Assembly: GCA_023389095.1 (NCBI GenBank)
Contig: JAEWFB010000362.1
Coordinates: forward strand, 1 to 7,659
Origin: Actinomycetes bacterium
GTDB taxonomy: Bacteria; Actinomycetota; Actinomycetes; Actinomycetales; Dermatophilaceae
Direction of reading: 5' to 3'
DNA length: 7,659 bases
The notes under the pieces were generated by a model. The model was not told the origin of the DNA and searched no databases. It saw nothing but the letters and a program-made list of their open reading frames with translations. A program made the position numbers and the translations under genes. Position 1 is the stretch's first letter; each line of letters opens with the position of its first letter. This document shows positions 1 through 6,168 of this stretch, piece by piece.

Positions 1-2119
1 GGGTGCCGCTGAGCGCGGCCCCCGCCCCTCCCGCAGAGCTGGAGGACGGGGTCCACGTGCTGCCGCCGCCGGCTGCCGCGAGATCGGGCTGGACGAAGAC
101 CGTGGTCCTCGGCAGCTCCTGCATCGCACTGGCGCGGGGAGTCTGGTCGGAGGTCGGCGCGACGACGAGCGCGACGACGCCGAGGACGGCCGCGGCCGCG
201 GTAGCCGTGGCGAACGAGCCCCGGAGGCTGCCGACCCTCCCCCACCAGGCCCGCGACCGCTCGGAGTCGCGGCGGGCCCGCAGGCGCGGCGGCAGGTCGG
301 CCCGGAACGCCGCGAGGGTGTTGGCCGGCGCGGTCAGCCACCCCACGACCGGCACGACGAGCAGGGCCGCGAGCCCGAGCGTCACCAGACCCGGATGCAC
401 GAGCACCGCCGTGAGGACGGCGGCGCCGCCCACGACGGCCGACGCCAGCTCGGCCCGGTTGGACCGGACGGCGTCCGACAGGTGCACCTCACCCGTGACC
501 TTCGGCGTCCGGAGGAAGACCCCGGCCGGCTCGGTGAGGCCACGGATCACCGCGAGCGACACGACCCAGCCGAGCGAGAGCCACATGACGAAAGCACCGA
601 GGGCGTCGCGCCACGTCGCCCGCTGCGCCACGACCTTGACGACGGCGACGGCGCGAAGCATCCCGAAGAGGATGAGGGCCGGCACCGCGACGAGCAGCAG
701 GCCGCTGAGGCGCTGCACGACGTGGGCCCCGCCGAGCGCGACGTCGAGGAGGCTGAGCACGACCACCGCGGCGAACACGAGCGAGAGCAGGTCGCCGACC
801 CACTGCAGGCCACCCACGAGGTAGGCCGTGCGCTGGCTGCGGGTCAGCGGCGTCGAGCGGCTCCACGGCATCAGCGCGCGCCAGTGCCGACGCAGGAGCT
901 GCATGCCGCCGAAGCACCAGCGGAAGCGCTGGCCCTTGAGCGCCTCGAAGGTCAGCGGCATGATGCCGCGGCCGAACGGACGGTCGACGTGGTGGCCGCT
1001 GTAGCCGGCGGCGAGCAGCCGTAGCGACAGCTCGGCGTCCTCGGTGACGCACCACTCGTCCCAGCCGCCGACCTCGCGCAGCGCCTTGAGGCGCACCAGG
1101 CCCATGGTGCCGCCGAAGATCGCGGCACCCCGCTCGTCCCGGGAGGGCTGGGAGACCGAGAAGAAGTAGTCGTAGCTGAAGTACAGACTCCTGAGGTAGC
1201 CCGACCCCTCCCAGCCCCGGTAGTCCTGCGGGCTCTGGACGAAGGCGACGCTCGGGTCCGCGAAGGCTCCGACCGTCTGGCGCAGCCAGTCGGCGTCGAC
1301 CTGGTAGTCGGCGTCGACGACGCCGACGACGAGCGCGCGCGGGTCGGTCACCGTGAGCGCGTAGTTGAGCGCGCCCGCCTTGTGGCCGGACCACTCGAGG
1401 AGGCGGTGGTACCGGAAGACCTCGGGCCGCTCGGCGCAGAATGCCGCCACCGGGGCGATGAGCGCCTCGTCCTCGGTGTTGTTGTCGACGACGAGCACCT
1501 CGTACGCCGGGTAGTCGAGGGCGGCGAGGGAGCGCAGCGTGTCGAGCAGGGTCTCGGGCGGCTCGTTGTGGGCCGGCACGTGGATCGACACGAACGGCAG
1601 GTCCGAGCGCGTCGCGGCCACGGCCGTCGTGCCGGGGGCGAGCCGGCGACGCCACTGCCGGCTGCCGATGACGTCGAAGATCTCCCAGCCGTAGGCCAGG
1701 AGCAGCAGGAACGCGGCGGCCTCCAGCCCGAGCAGCAGCCAGGCACCGACGAGCGTCAGGCCGCTCAGGCCCGACTCGAGCGTCCACCAGAGCATCGCCC
1801 CGAGGTAGGACGCACCCGCAGCGACCGACAGCGACCAGGCGGAGTGGGCCCACGCCCCCCACCGGGACGTCTTGCCGAGCCAGGGCAGCGTCACCACCCA
1901 GAGGGCGCCCACCGCGACGGCGACGTCAGCCACGTCGGCGACGAGCAGCAGCCCCGCGCCGACGAGCGCGAGCGGCACGAGCGGGAACAGCGCCCGCGCC
2001 GGCCAGCCGGCGGGGGCGGCCCGACGCACGCGGCCCGACGAGCGGCGTGGTGCGGAGAGGAGGAAACCGAGCGTGGCGAGCACGCTCGAGAGGACGGCTT
2101 CGAGGACGAGGGAACCCAC
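1..2119 (-). CDS. Membrane-bound processive family-2 glycosyltransferase (cellulose-synthase-like), 3' end outside window
   Basis: The frame is open from 2119 past the window edge, giving 706 visible residues. It begins with several hydrophobic segments (about residues 2-22, 43-80, 92-145). A GT-A domain follows from about residue 175 (VSIHVPAHNEP), with the family-2 processive motifs in order: VVDNN (D212), DADYQ (D269, D271), VTEDAE (D361) and QRFRW (397-401). More membrane segments follow from about residue 433, then FLRTPK (535-540), a last hydrophobic stretch near 636-655 and a Ser/Gly/Ala-rich linker (about 686-706) that probably leads to an extracytoplasmic domain not visible here. By family knowledge such enzymes polymerise a beta-linked polysaccharide from a nucleotide sugar and extrude it; the sugar cannot be told from this sequence. 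GTG at 2119 is chosen because a GGAAGG lies 5 nt upstream and an in-frame TAG lies at 2183-2185. Class assignment is secure, product unknown. Confidence 0.93.
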   Translation of the reverse strand, partial: MGSLVLEAVLSSVLATLGFLLSAPRRSSGRVRRAAPAGWPARALFPLVPLALVGAGLLLVADVADVAVAVGALWVVTLPWLGKTSRWGAWAHSAWSLSVAAGASYLGAMLWWTLESGLSGLTLVGAWLLLGLEAAAFLLLLAYGWEIFDVIGSRQWRRRLAPGTTAVAATRSDLPFVSIHVPAHNEPPETLLDTLRSLAALDYPAYEVLVVDNNTEDEALIAPVAAFCAERPEVFRYHRLLEWSGHKAGALNYALTVTDPRALVVGVVDADYQVDADWLRQTVGAFADPSVAFVQSPQDYRGWEGSGYLRSLYFSYDYFFSVSQPSRDERGAAIFGGTMGLVRLKALREVGGWDEWCVTEDAELSLRLLAAGYSGHHVDRPFGRGIMPLTFEALKGQRFRWCFGGMQLLRRHWRALMPWSRSTPLTRSQRTAYLVGGLQWVGDLLSLVFAAVVVLSLLDVALGGAHVVQRLSGLLLVAVPALILFGMLRAVAVVKVVAQRATWRDALGAFVMWLSLGWVVSLAVIRGLTEPAGVFLRTPKVTGEVHLSDAVRSNRAELASAVVGGAAVLTAVLVHPGLVTLGLAALLVVPVVGWLTAPANTLAAFRADLPPRLRARRDSERSRAWWGRVGSLRGSFATATAAAAVLGVVALVVAPTSDQTPRASAMQELPRTTVFVQPDLAAAGGGSTWTPSSSSAGGAGAALSGT

Positions 2120-2179
2120 GACGGCCTTCCGGTGTCGTTCCGGTCCCCTGTGCCCGGATCCGTGCAGATGGACCCAGAG

Positions 2180-2209
2180 AGTCTAGGAAACGTGCGTGCC
2201 ATAGTCGAA
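2180..2209 (-). promoter_or_regulatory. Candidate housekeeping-type promoter for the glycosyltransferase gene
   Basis: On the minus strand TTCGAC (2209-2204) is separated by 18 nt from TAGACT (2185-2180). This is a moderate match to a -35/-10 pair and would start transcription near 2173, about 54 nt before the GTG at 2119. It is one of few AT-containing stretches in this divergent region. The match is by eye only. Confidence 0.35.
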
Positions 2210-2221
2210 CCGAGCGGGTAC
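2196..2221 (+). promoter_or_regulatory. Weak candidate SigB/SigF-like promoter for the small gene
   Basis: GGGTAC at 2216-2221 matches the -10 element of actinobacterial SigB/SigF-family promoters (GTTT, about 13-18 nt, GGGTA). The expected -35 position shows only GTGC (2196-2199, 16-nt spacer), a poor match to GTTT. It would start transcription near 2228, about 70 nt before the ATG at 2299. It overlaps the opposing candidate promoter of the glycosyltransferase gene. Offered only as a low-confidence site. Confidence 0.18.
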
Positions 2222-2256
2222 GGCCCCCTCCGGAGGAGCACCCACGACCCGGCCTC

Positions 2257-2284
2257 GAGACCGACCCGAGACCGACCCGAGACC
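2257..2284 (+). repeat. 11-bp tandem repeat in the leader of the small gene
   Basis: The unit GAGACCGACCC occurs twice head to tail (2257-2267, 2268-2278) and a third copy starts (GAGACC, 2279-2284). It ends three bases before the Shine-Dalgarno sequence of the downstream gene, so it lies in that gene's 5' untranslated leader. Period and GACCG core resemble the larger array at 4224-4289. Confidence 0.8.
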
Positions 2285-2286
2285 CC

Positions 2287-2293
2287 GAGGAGG
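2287..2293 (+). promoter_or_regulatory. Strong ribosome binding site that decides the start of the small gene
   Basis: GAGGAGG lies 5 nt before the ATG at 2299. This places the start there rather than at the upstream in-frame GTG at 2047, which lies inside the 5' coding part of the divergent glycosyltransferase gene. Confidence 0.8.
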
Positions 2294-2298
2294 CGGCG

Positions 2299-2604
2299 AT
2301 GGAGCCGACCACGGACCCCCTGGACGACGCCCAGCGTGAGGACCTCGCCCGGCAGCGCGACGAGCGCCTGCAGACGATCATCAACGACCTCGCCCGCGAG
2401 GGCGGCCGCACCCAGCCGGAGGTGGTCCGGGCGCTCGTCGAGGCCGTCGACGCGGCCGGGATCGGCCCGATGCCCGAGCCGTGGGTCGAGGCCGTCGCCG
2501 ACGAGATCGCCCAGGGCAACCCGTACGTCGTGTCGGCGCACGCCGCCCGCGTCACCGACGTCCCCGCTCCGACCACCCGGGTGGAGAGCGAGACGATCGA
2601 GTGA
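2299..2604 (+). CDS. Small acidic protein of unknown function, 101 aa
   Basis: I do not recognise the family. The protein is 101 residues, acidic and apparently cytoplasmic, with no signal peptide or membrane segment. An N-terminal charged stretch (residues 8-34, DDAQREDLARQRDERLQ onward) looks helical. A predicted second helix follows (39-53, QPEVVRALVEAVDAAG), then a Pro turn (GPMPEP, 57-61), a third helix (about 62-72, VEAVADEIAQG) and a short hydrophobic tail (NPYVVSAHAA). This suggests a compact helical bundle. The ATG is supported by GAGGAGG at ideal spacing, and codon use matches the neighbours. It is divergent from the glycosyltransferase gene across a shared promoter region and convergent with the GH3 gene, with only 28 bp between the stop codons. 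It is the only plus-strand gene in the window. A role in regulation is possible but not shown. Confidence 0.85.
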   Translation: MEPTTDPLDDAQREDLARQRDERLQTIINDLAREGGRTQPEVVRALVEAVDAAGIGPMPEPWVEAVADEIAQGNPYVVSAHAARVTDVPAPTTRVESETIE

Positions 2605-2615
2605 GCGCCTGCACC

Positions 2616-2631
2616 GGCTGACGCGTCGGCC
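2616..2631. terminator. Possible bidirectional terminator hairpin between convergent genes
   Basis: GGCTG and CGGCC flank a 6-nt ACGCGT centre, forming a 5-bp stem with one G-T wobble. It falls exactly in the 28-bp gap between the stop of the small gene (2604) and that of the GH3 gene (2633). There is no T tract on either side, so it is weak as an intrinsic terminator. Confidence 0.3.
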
Positions 2632-2632
2632 C

Positions 2633-4084
2633 TCAGAGCTGCGTGGCCAGGTACCGCTGCAGCTGCGCCACGGTGCGGGCGTTCCAGTAGGTCGCCCCGT
2701 CGTGGGAGATCCCGAGGTAGGACTGCATCGCCGCCGTGGAGCGCGGGCCCCAGATGCCGACGACGGACATCCCGATCCGTGCCTGCAGGGCCCGGATCGT
2801 CGCCGTGTCGAAGACGCCCGTGCGGGTGATCCCGAGCCAGCGCTGCAGCGCCAGCACGGTCGAGGTCCCGAGCACGCCGTCGACCGGCGGCCGTGGCGCG
2901 AGCAGCCCGTACCCCGCCTTGACCGTGAGCACGCGCAGGACGGCGGCGCCCACGAGCGCGCGGAAGGCGGTGCTGCTCGCGGCCCGAGCCGTGACGGCCT
3001 GCACCATCGCCGGCAGCACCGACGGGTTCACCGTGAGCACCATGTCGCCGCCGGCGGCGATGACGTCGACCGCGCGGGCCCCGGGGGTCCACGCCGCCAC
3101 CTGCCGCGCGTTGCCGAGGTCGTCGCTGACGACGATGCCGGTGAAGCCGAGGTCGTGGCGGATCATCCCGCCGATCACCGTGGGCGAGAACGCCGCCGGG
3201 TGGGACGCGTCGATGCGCCGGTAGTAGGCCGAGGACACCATGAGCACCCGTGCCCCGGCGGCGAGTGCCGCGCGGAAGGGACCGACGTCCGGCGAGGTCC
3301 GCGTCGTCACGGTGTCGGTGACGCCGGAGGCCGTGTCGGTGTTGCCGGTGACGCGCCCGAGCCCGGGGAAGTGCTTGGCCGTCATCGCCAGGCCGGAGGC
3401 CTGCATGCCGCGCTGGAACGCGGTGCCCTTGTCGGCGACCACCGCGGGCGTGTACCCGTACTCGCGCTGGTAGTAGCCGATCGGCAGGTTGGAGGCCGCG
3501 AAGCTCTTCGCGACGGTGTCCATGACCGGCGCGAGGTCGAGGTCGACGCCCGATCGCATCACCTGCCGGCCCCAGACCCGCGCGTCGGCGGTGAGGGTGG
3601 TGTCGGACCAGCTGCCCTGGGTCAGCGCCGTGGGCATCCACGAGTACCCCGGCCCCTGGAGCACCTGGACGTAGCCGCCCTCCTGGTCGGCGGCGATGAG
3701 CAGCGGGACGCCCGCCGTGGCCGCCGACGTGGTGAGCGCGTCGGCCCGGGCCGTCAGGGCTCGTACCGGGGCGGTACCGCTCGTGGTGCGGCCGGTGAGC
3801 ACGAGGTTGCCGACGTGGTAGCGGGTGATCGCCGTCTGGGTCGCGGTACCGAGGCCCGTGGCGGGGCCGCCGACCATGAAGAGCTGGCCGATCCGCTGGG
3901 CCGTGGTCATCCGGGCGTACACCGCCCTGGCCTGGTCGGCCGGGGACAGCGCCGCGGCGGTCGCCGTGGTGGTGACCGTGCTCGTCGCGGTGACGGTGTC
4001 GCGCGCGGCGAGACCGGGAGCGAGGCCGGCCACGAGCGCGGTTGCGGCACCGGCCGCGAGGAAGGTCGTGCGTCGTGCCGCCAT
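2633..4084 (-). CDS. Exported family-3 glycoside hydrolase (beta-N-acetylhexosaminidase-like) with C-terminal peptidoglycan-binding-type repeats
   Basis: The 483-residue product starts with an export signal (MAARRTTFLAAGAATALVAG, cleavage near 27-29) and a Thr/Ala-rich linker (30-46). The GH3 N-terminal TIM-barrel spans about 50-390: IGQLFMVG (65-72), DQEGG (133-137), DLDLAPVMD (181-189), KHFPG (237-241) and VVSDDLGN (318-325). By analogy with NagZ, D321 of SDD would be the nucleophile. The loop after KHFPG reads GLGRVTGNTD instead of the NagZ pattern GHG-x4-D-S-H, so the usual Asp-x-His dyad is Asn-x-Asp (N248, D250). From about 400 to 483 come short repeats such as DGVLGTSTVLALQRWLG and GIWGPRSTAAMQSYLG, typical of peptidoglycan-binding modules. 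It probably cleaves a beta-glycoside at the cell wall; substrate is uncertain. ATG 4084 is preferred over the longer frame (4177) because it gives a clean signal peptide and has GAAGGGG 8 nt upstream. Confidence 0.92.
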   Translation of the reverse strand: MAARRTTFLAAGAATALVAGLAPGLAARDTVTATSTVTTTATAAALSPADQARAVYARMTTAQRIGQLFMVGGPATGLGTATQTAITRYHVGNLVLTGRTTSGTAPVRALTARADALTTSAATAGVPLLIAADQEGGYVQVLQGPGYSWMPTALTQGSWSDTTLTADARVWGRQVMRSGVDLDLAPVMDTVAKSFAASNLPIGYYQREYGYTPAVVADKGTAFQRGMQASGLAMTAKHFPGLGRVTGNTDTASGVTDTVTTRTSPDVGPFRAALAAGARVLMVSSAYYRRIDASHPAAFSPTVIGGMIRHDLGFTGIVVSDDLGNARQVAAWTPGARAVDVIAAGGDMVLTVNPSVLPAMVQAVTARAASSTAFRALVGAAVLRVLTVKAGYGLLAPRPPVDGVLGTSTVLALQRWLGITRTGVFDTATIRALQARIGMSVVGIWGPRSTAAMQSYLGISHDGATYWNARTVAQLQRYLATQL

Positions 4085-4124
4085 GGCACCCACCCCTTCA
4101 GGATCCGCGGGGCGACGCACCTCC

Positions 4125-4130
4125 AGTGTA
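4125..4130 (-). promoter_or_regulatory. Candidate -10 element for the GH3 gene
   Basis: TACACT on the minus strand (4130-4125) is a good -10 match and would start transcription near 4118, leaving a leader of about 34 nt with the Shine-Dalgarno GAAGGGG. No good -35 is visible at 16-18 nt; that position lies inside the inverted repeat at 4139-4157, which suggests control by a bound protein or no promoter at all. Confidence 0.3.
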
Positions 4131-4138
4131 GGTTTCGA

Positions 4139-4157
4139 CCGCCCACCACGCGGGCGG
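4139..4157. repeat. Perfect 6-bp inverted repeat at the -35 position of the GH3 gene
   Basis: CCGCCC (4139-4144) and GGGCGG (4152-4157) are perfect complements around a 7-nt centre. The element could be an operator, since it covers the expected -35 region, or a short terminator stem for transcripts coming from the phosphatase gene. On the minus strand it is followed by TCGAAACC, not a T run, so an operator is at least as likely. Confidence 0.35.
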
Positions 4158-4173
4158 GTTCGGCAGCTCCCGC

Positions 4174-4202
4174 GCAAGGCACGGGCGGCCGGGCCCCCTT
4201 GC
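4174..4202 (-). terminator. GC-rich hairpin, probable terminator of the phosphatase gene
   Basis: GCAAGG (4174-4179) pairs with CCTTGC (4197-4202) and inner GGGC (4183-4186) pairs with GCCC (4193-4196), with a 3-nt bulge on one side and a GGCCGG loop. That is 10 paired bases, about 90 nt after the phosphatase stop codon. No T tract follows, as is common for actinobacterial hairpins, so termination is inferred. Confidence 0.4.
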
Positions 4203-4223
4203 CCGCCATGCGCGCCCGATGAC

Positions 4224-4289
4224 TCGGACCGGCCTCGGACCGGCCTCGGACCGGCCCCGGCCCGGCCCCGGCCCGGCCCCGGCCCGGCC
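4224..4289. repeat. Six-copy 11-bp tandem array downstream of the phosphatase gene
   Basis: Units begin at 4224, 4235, 4246, 4257, 4268 and 4279. The first three are TCGGACCGGCC and the last three are CCGGCCCGGCC, so the array is made of two homogeneous blocks that differ at two positions. Its left border is sharp. On the right it fades into repeat-like sequence (GGACCGGTCCTCGG, from 4297) that forms the last codons of the phosphatase gene, including the 12-bp palindrome AGGACCGGTCCT at 4296-4307. On the minus (sense) strand the second block gives six G runs of three or four separated by CC, a pattern compatible with G-quadruplex or with nested GGCC hairpins. Confidence 0.9.
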
Positions 4290-4293
4290 TCGG

Positions 4294-6105
4294 TCAGGAC
4301 CGGTCCTCGGGAACCCCGGTGGCTCGGACGGCGACGAGCGCGACGTCGTCGGAGCGGTCACCGTCGCCCAGGAGGTCGGCGAGGAGGTCGTCGCACAGCA
4401 CTCCCAGGTCACCGTCGCCCTCCCCGACGAGGCGGACGGCGCCGGCCGCGAGCCGCTCGAGACCGTCGGTGATGGCGACGCCCCGGCGCTCGACGAGGCC
4501 GTCGGTGTAGAGCAGCAGGGTGGCTCCCGGCGGCAGGGCGTGGACGACCTCGGTGTAGGAGCGGTCGAGGGTCACCCCGAGAGGCGGCGAGAGCGCGCCG
4601 TCGAGCTGACGCACCGCTCCCGCGTGGACGAGCAGGGGTGGCGGGTGGCCGGCGCTCGAGAGGCGCACCGTTCCGCCCTCGGGATCGGTGAGGAGGTAGA
4701 CGAGCGTGACCATCTCGTCGGTCGCGAGCCGGGAGAGCAGCCGGTGGACGCGGCGCAGGACGCGCACCGGGGACGGGTCCTGGACGGCGTACGCGCGTAC
4801 GGCCATCCGCACCTGCCCCATGGTCGCGGCGGCCCGCACGCCGTGACCGGCCACGTCGCCGATGACGAGGCCGACCTGCCCGTGCCGCAACGGGATGACG
4901 TCGTACCAGTCGCCCCCGACCTGGACGTCGGTCGTGGCCGGCACGTACCGCGCGGCCACCTCGAGACCGGGCAGCTCGGGCAACCGGCCGGGCAGCATGC
5001 TGCGTTGCAGCACCCCGGCGATCTCGTGCTCGCGCTCGGCCCGGGCCTCCTCGTGACTCAGCTGCTGCTGGGCCCGCGACCGCGAGCGGATCTCCTGCCG
5101 CAGGCGCGCGTTCGCGGCCGACAGGTCCGCGGTGCGCTGCTCCACCCTCGTCTCGAGCTCGCTCGTCCAGCGCGCGAGCGCGGCTGCGGCGTCGAGGCGC
5201 TCGCTCACGAGCGACGCGAGGAAGAACGAGGTCAGGGCGACACACGCGTTGAAGGCCTGCAGGCTCACCATCTGCTCGAGCAGGGTCTGTCCCTCGAACG
5301 GGCCGCGGTGGTGCGCCGCCGCCCACGTCGTGACGACCGAGGCGACGAGGGCCGCCGGCGCGGCGCCGCGCAGCTGGAGGCGCCACGCGGCCCACCCCAC
5401 GACAGGCAGGACGAGGACGAGGATCGCCAGCTGGGAGAAGGACGCCCACACCGACACGAGTCCGGTGGTGGCGAGCGCGGCCACGCCCTCGAGCCACTGC
5501 CGCGCGCGCCACGTGCCGTCCGAGAGCAGCGGTAGCGCGAGGAGGAACGGCGTCACGACGAGGACGCCCATGGCATCACCCGTCCACCACACCGCCCAAG
5601 CCGTCGGCAGCTCGGCGGGGGTGATCGCCCCCGACGCCGCCAGCGTGCCGGCCCCGACGGTCGCGCTGACGAGCATGCTCGCGAGGGCGCCGAGCAGCAC
5701 GATGGCCAGGGCGTCGCGGAGGCGGTCCAGTCGGCGGCGGAACCCGACCCGACGCAGCAGCATCGCCGCGACGAGCGGGGCCGCGGTGTTGCCCACCGCG
5801 GTCACGGCTGCCGCCACCGGGCCGGTGCTGATCGGGAGGTTGACGGCGAGCGCCGCGAGCAGCACGGCCACCGTGACGGCGGCCCATCGCTGCCGGTCCA
5901 ACAGCACGAACGCCGCCACGGCGATGCCCGTCGGCGGCCACAGCGGCGTGACGTTGTGCTCGACGAGCGAGAGGCCGAGCCCGAGGCGGGCACCGAGGTA
6001 GTACGCGCCGGCGACACCGAGGAGCACGACGAGGTCGCCCGGCGTCGGACGGTGGCGGCCCGGGCGCCGGTCGCCGTCCCCGGACGCCGCGTCGCGCATG
6101 TGCAC
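4294..6105 (-). CDS. MASE1-SpoIIE (RsbU-type) membrane PP2C serine/threonine phosphatase
   Basis: With a GTG start at 6105 the product is 603 residues. Residues about 24-300 form a polytopic MASE1-type sensor (VTPLWPPTGIAVAAF near 52-66, WWTGDAMGVLVVTPF near 173-187). A charged coiled coil follows (about 315-360, with ARWTSELETRVEQRTADLS). The SpoIIE/PP2C phosphatase domain covers about 365-598 with its metal-binding motifs intact: GGDWYDV (D399, D402), GDVAGHG (D417), YTDGLVE (D535) and SDDVALV (D586, D587). By family knowledge such enzymes dephosphorylate an anti-sigma-factor antagonist and so free a sigma factor; here the signal would be sensed in the membrane. No antagonist, anti-sigma or sigma gene is in view. 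The frame opens at GTG 6177, but that start lacks a Shine-Dalgarno sequence; GTG 6105 has GGAG 6 nt upstream, and ATG 6099 is an alternative. No clear promoter is seen upstream. Confidence 0.93.
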   Translation of the reverse strand: MHMRDAASGDGDRRPGRHRPTPGDLVVLLGVAGAYYLGARLGLGLSLVEHNVTPLWPPTGIAVAAFVLLDRQRWAAVTVAVLLAALAVNLPISTGPVAAAVTAVGNTAAPLVAAMLLRRVGFRRRLDRLRDALAIVLLGALASMLVSATVGAGTLAASGAITPAELPTAWAVWWTGDAMGVLVVTPFLLALPLLSDGTWRARQWLEGVAALATTGLVSVWASFSQLAILVLVLPVVGWAAWRLQLRGAAPAALVASVVTTWAAAHHRGPFEGQTLLEQMVSLQAFNACVALTSFFLASLVSERLDAAAALARWTSELETRVEQRTADLSAANARLRQEIRSRSRAQQQLSHEEARAEREHEIAGVLQRSMLPGRLPELPGLEVAARYVPATTDVQVGGDWYDVIPLRHGQVGLVIGDVAGHGVRAAATMGQVRMAVRAYAVQDPSPVRVLRRVHRLLSRLATDEMVTLVYLLTDPEGGTVRLSSAGHPPPLLVHAGAVRQLDGALSPPLGVTLDRSYTEVVHALPPGATLLLYTDGLVERRGVAITDGLERLAAGAVRLVGEGDGDLGVLCDDLLADLLGDGDRSDDVALVAVRATGVPEDRS

Positions 6106-6153
6106 ATCGTGCTCCGGCGGTGGGGGCCGCGTCCCGCAAACGCTCTTGGCCGG

Positions 6154-6167
6154 TGGGCCGAGGCCCA
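6154..6167. promoter_or_regulatory. Palindromic dyad upstream of the phosphatase gene, possible operator
   Basis: TGGGCC (6154-6159) and GGCCCA (6162-6167) are perfect inverted copies around a 2-bp centre. The gap is too short for an RNA hairpin loop, which favours a protein-binding dyad, but GGCC-rich palindromes are common by chance in DNA of this composition. It lies about 50 bp before the chosen start at 6105. Confidence 0.25.
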
Positions 6168-6168
6168 G

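Noticed and set aside
3..824. Plus-strand frame of 273 codons at the left edge
   Set aside because: It is antisense to the membrane part of the glycosyltransferase; its composition is Thr/Arg/Ala-rich with no recognisable domain.
489..1862. Minus-strand 457-codon frame
   Set aside because: It lies within the glycosyltransferase gene in another frame, is Arg/Pro/Ala-rich and lacks any motif, while the true frame carries all processive GT2 motifs.
4084..4177. 31-residue N-terminal extension of the GH3 protein
   Set aside because: It would place Arg-rich sequence before a clean signal peptide, and the ATG at 4084 has its own Shine-Dalgarno sequence.
1382..4222. A 946-codon open frame on the plus strand
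   Set aside because: It is antisense to the well-supported glycosyltransferase and GH3 genes and crosses the small gene in another frame. Its product is low-complexity Arg/Gly/Glu-rich sequence with no domain. Long spurious frames are expected at this GC content.
4224..4289. CRISPR array
   Set aside because: The units are directly abutting 11-mers with no spacers and no cas genes are present. This is a minisatellite-type tandem repeat.
4219..5535. Plus-strand frame starting in the tandem repeats
   Set aside because: Its first residues (Gly-Pro-Arg-rich) are just the 11-bp repeats translated, and the rest is antisense to the phosphatase gene.
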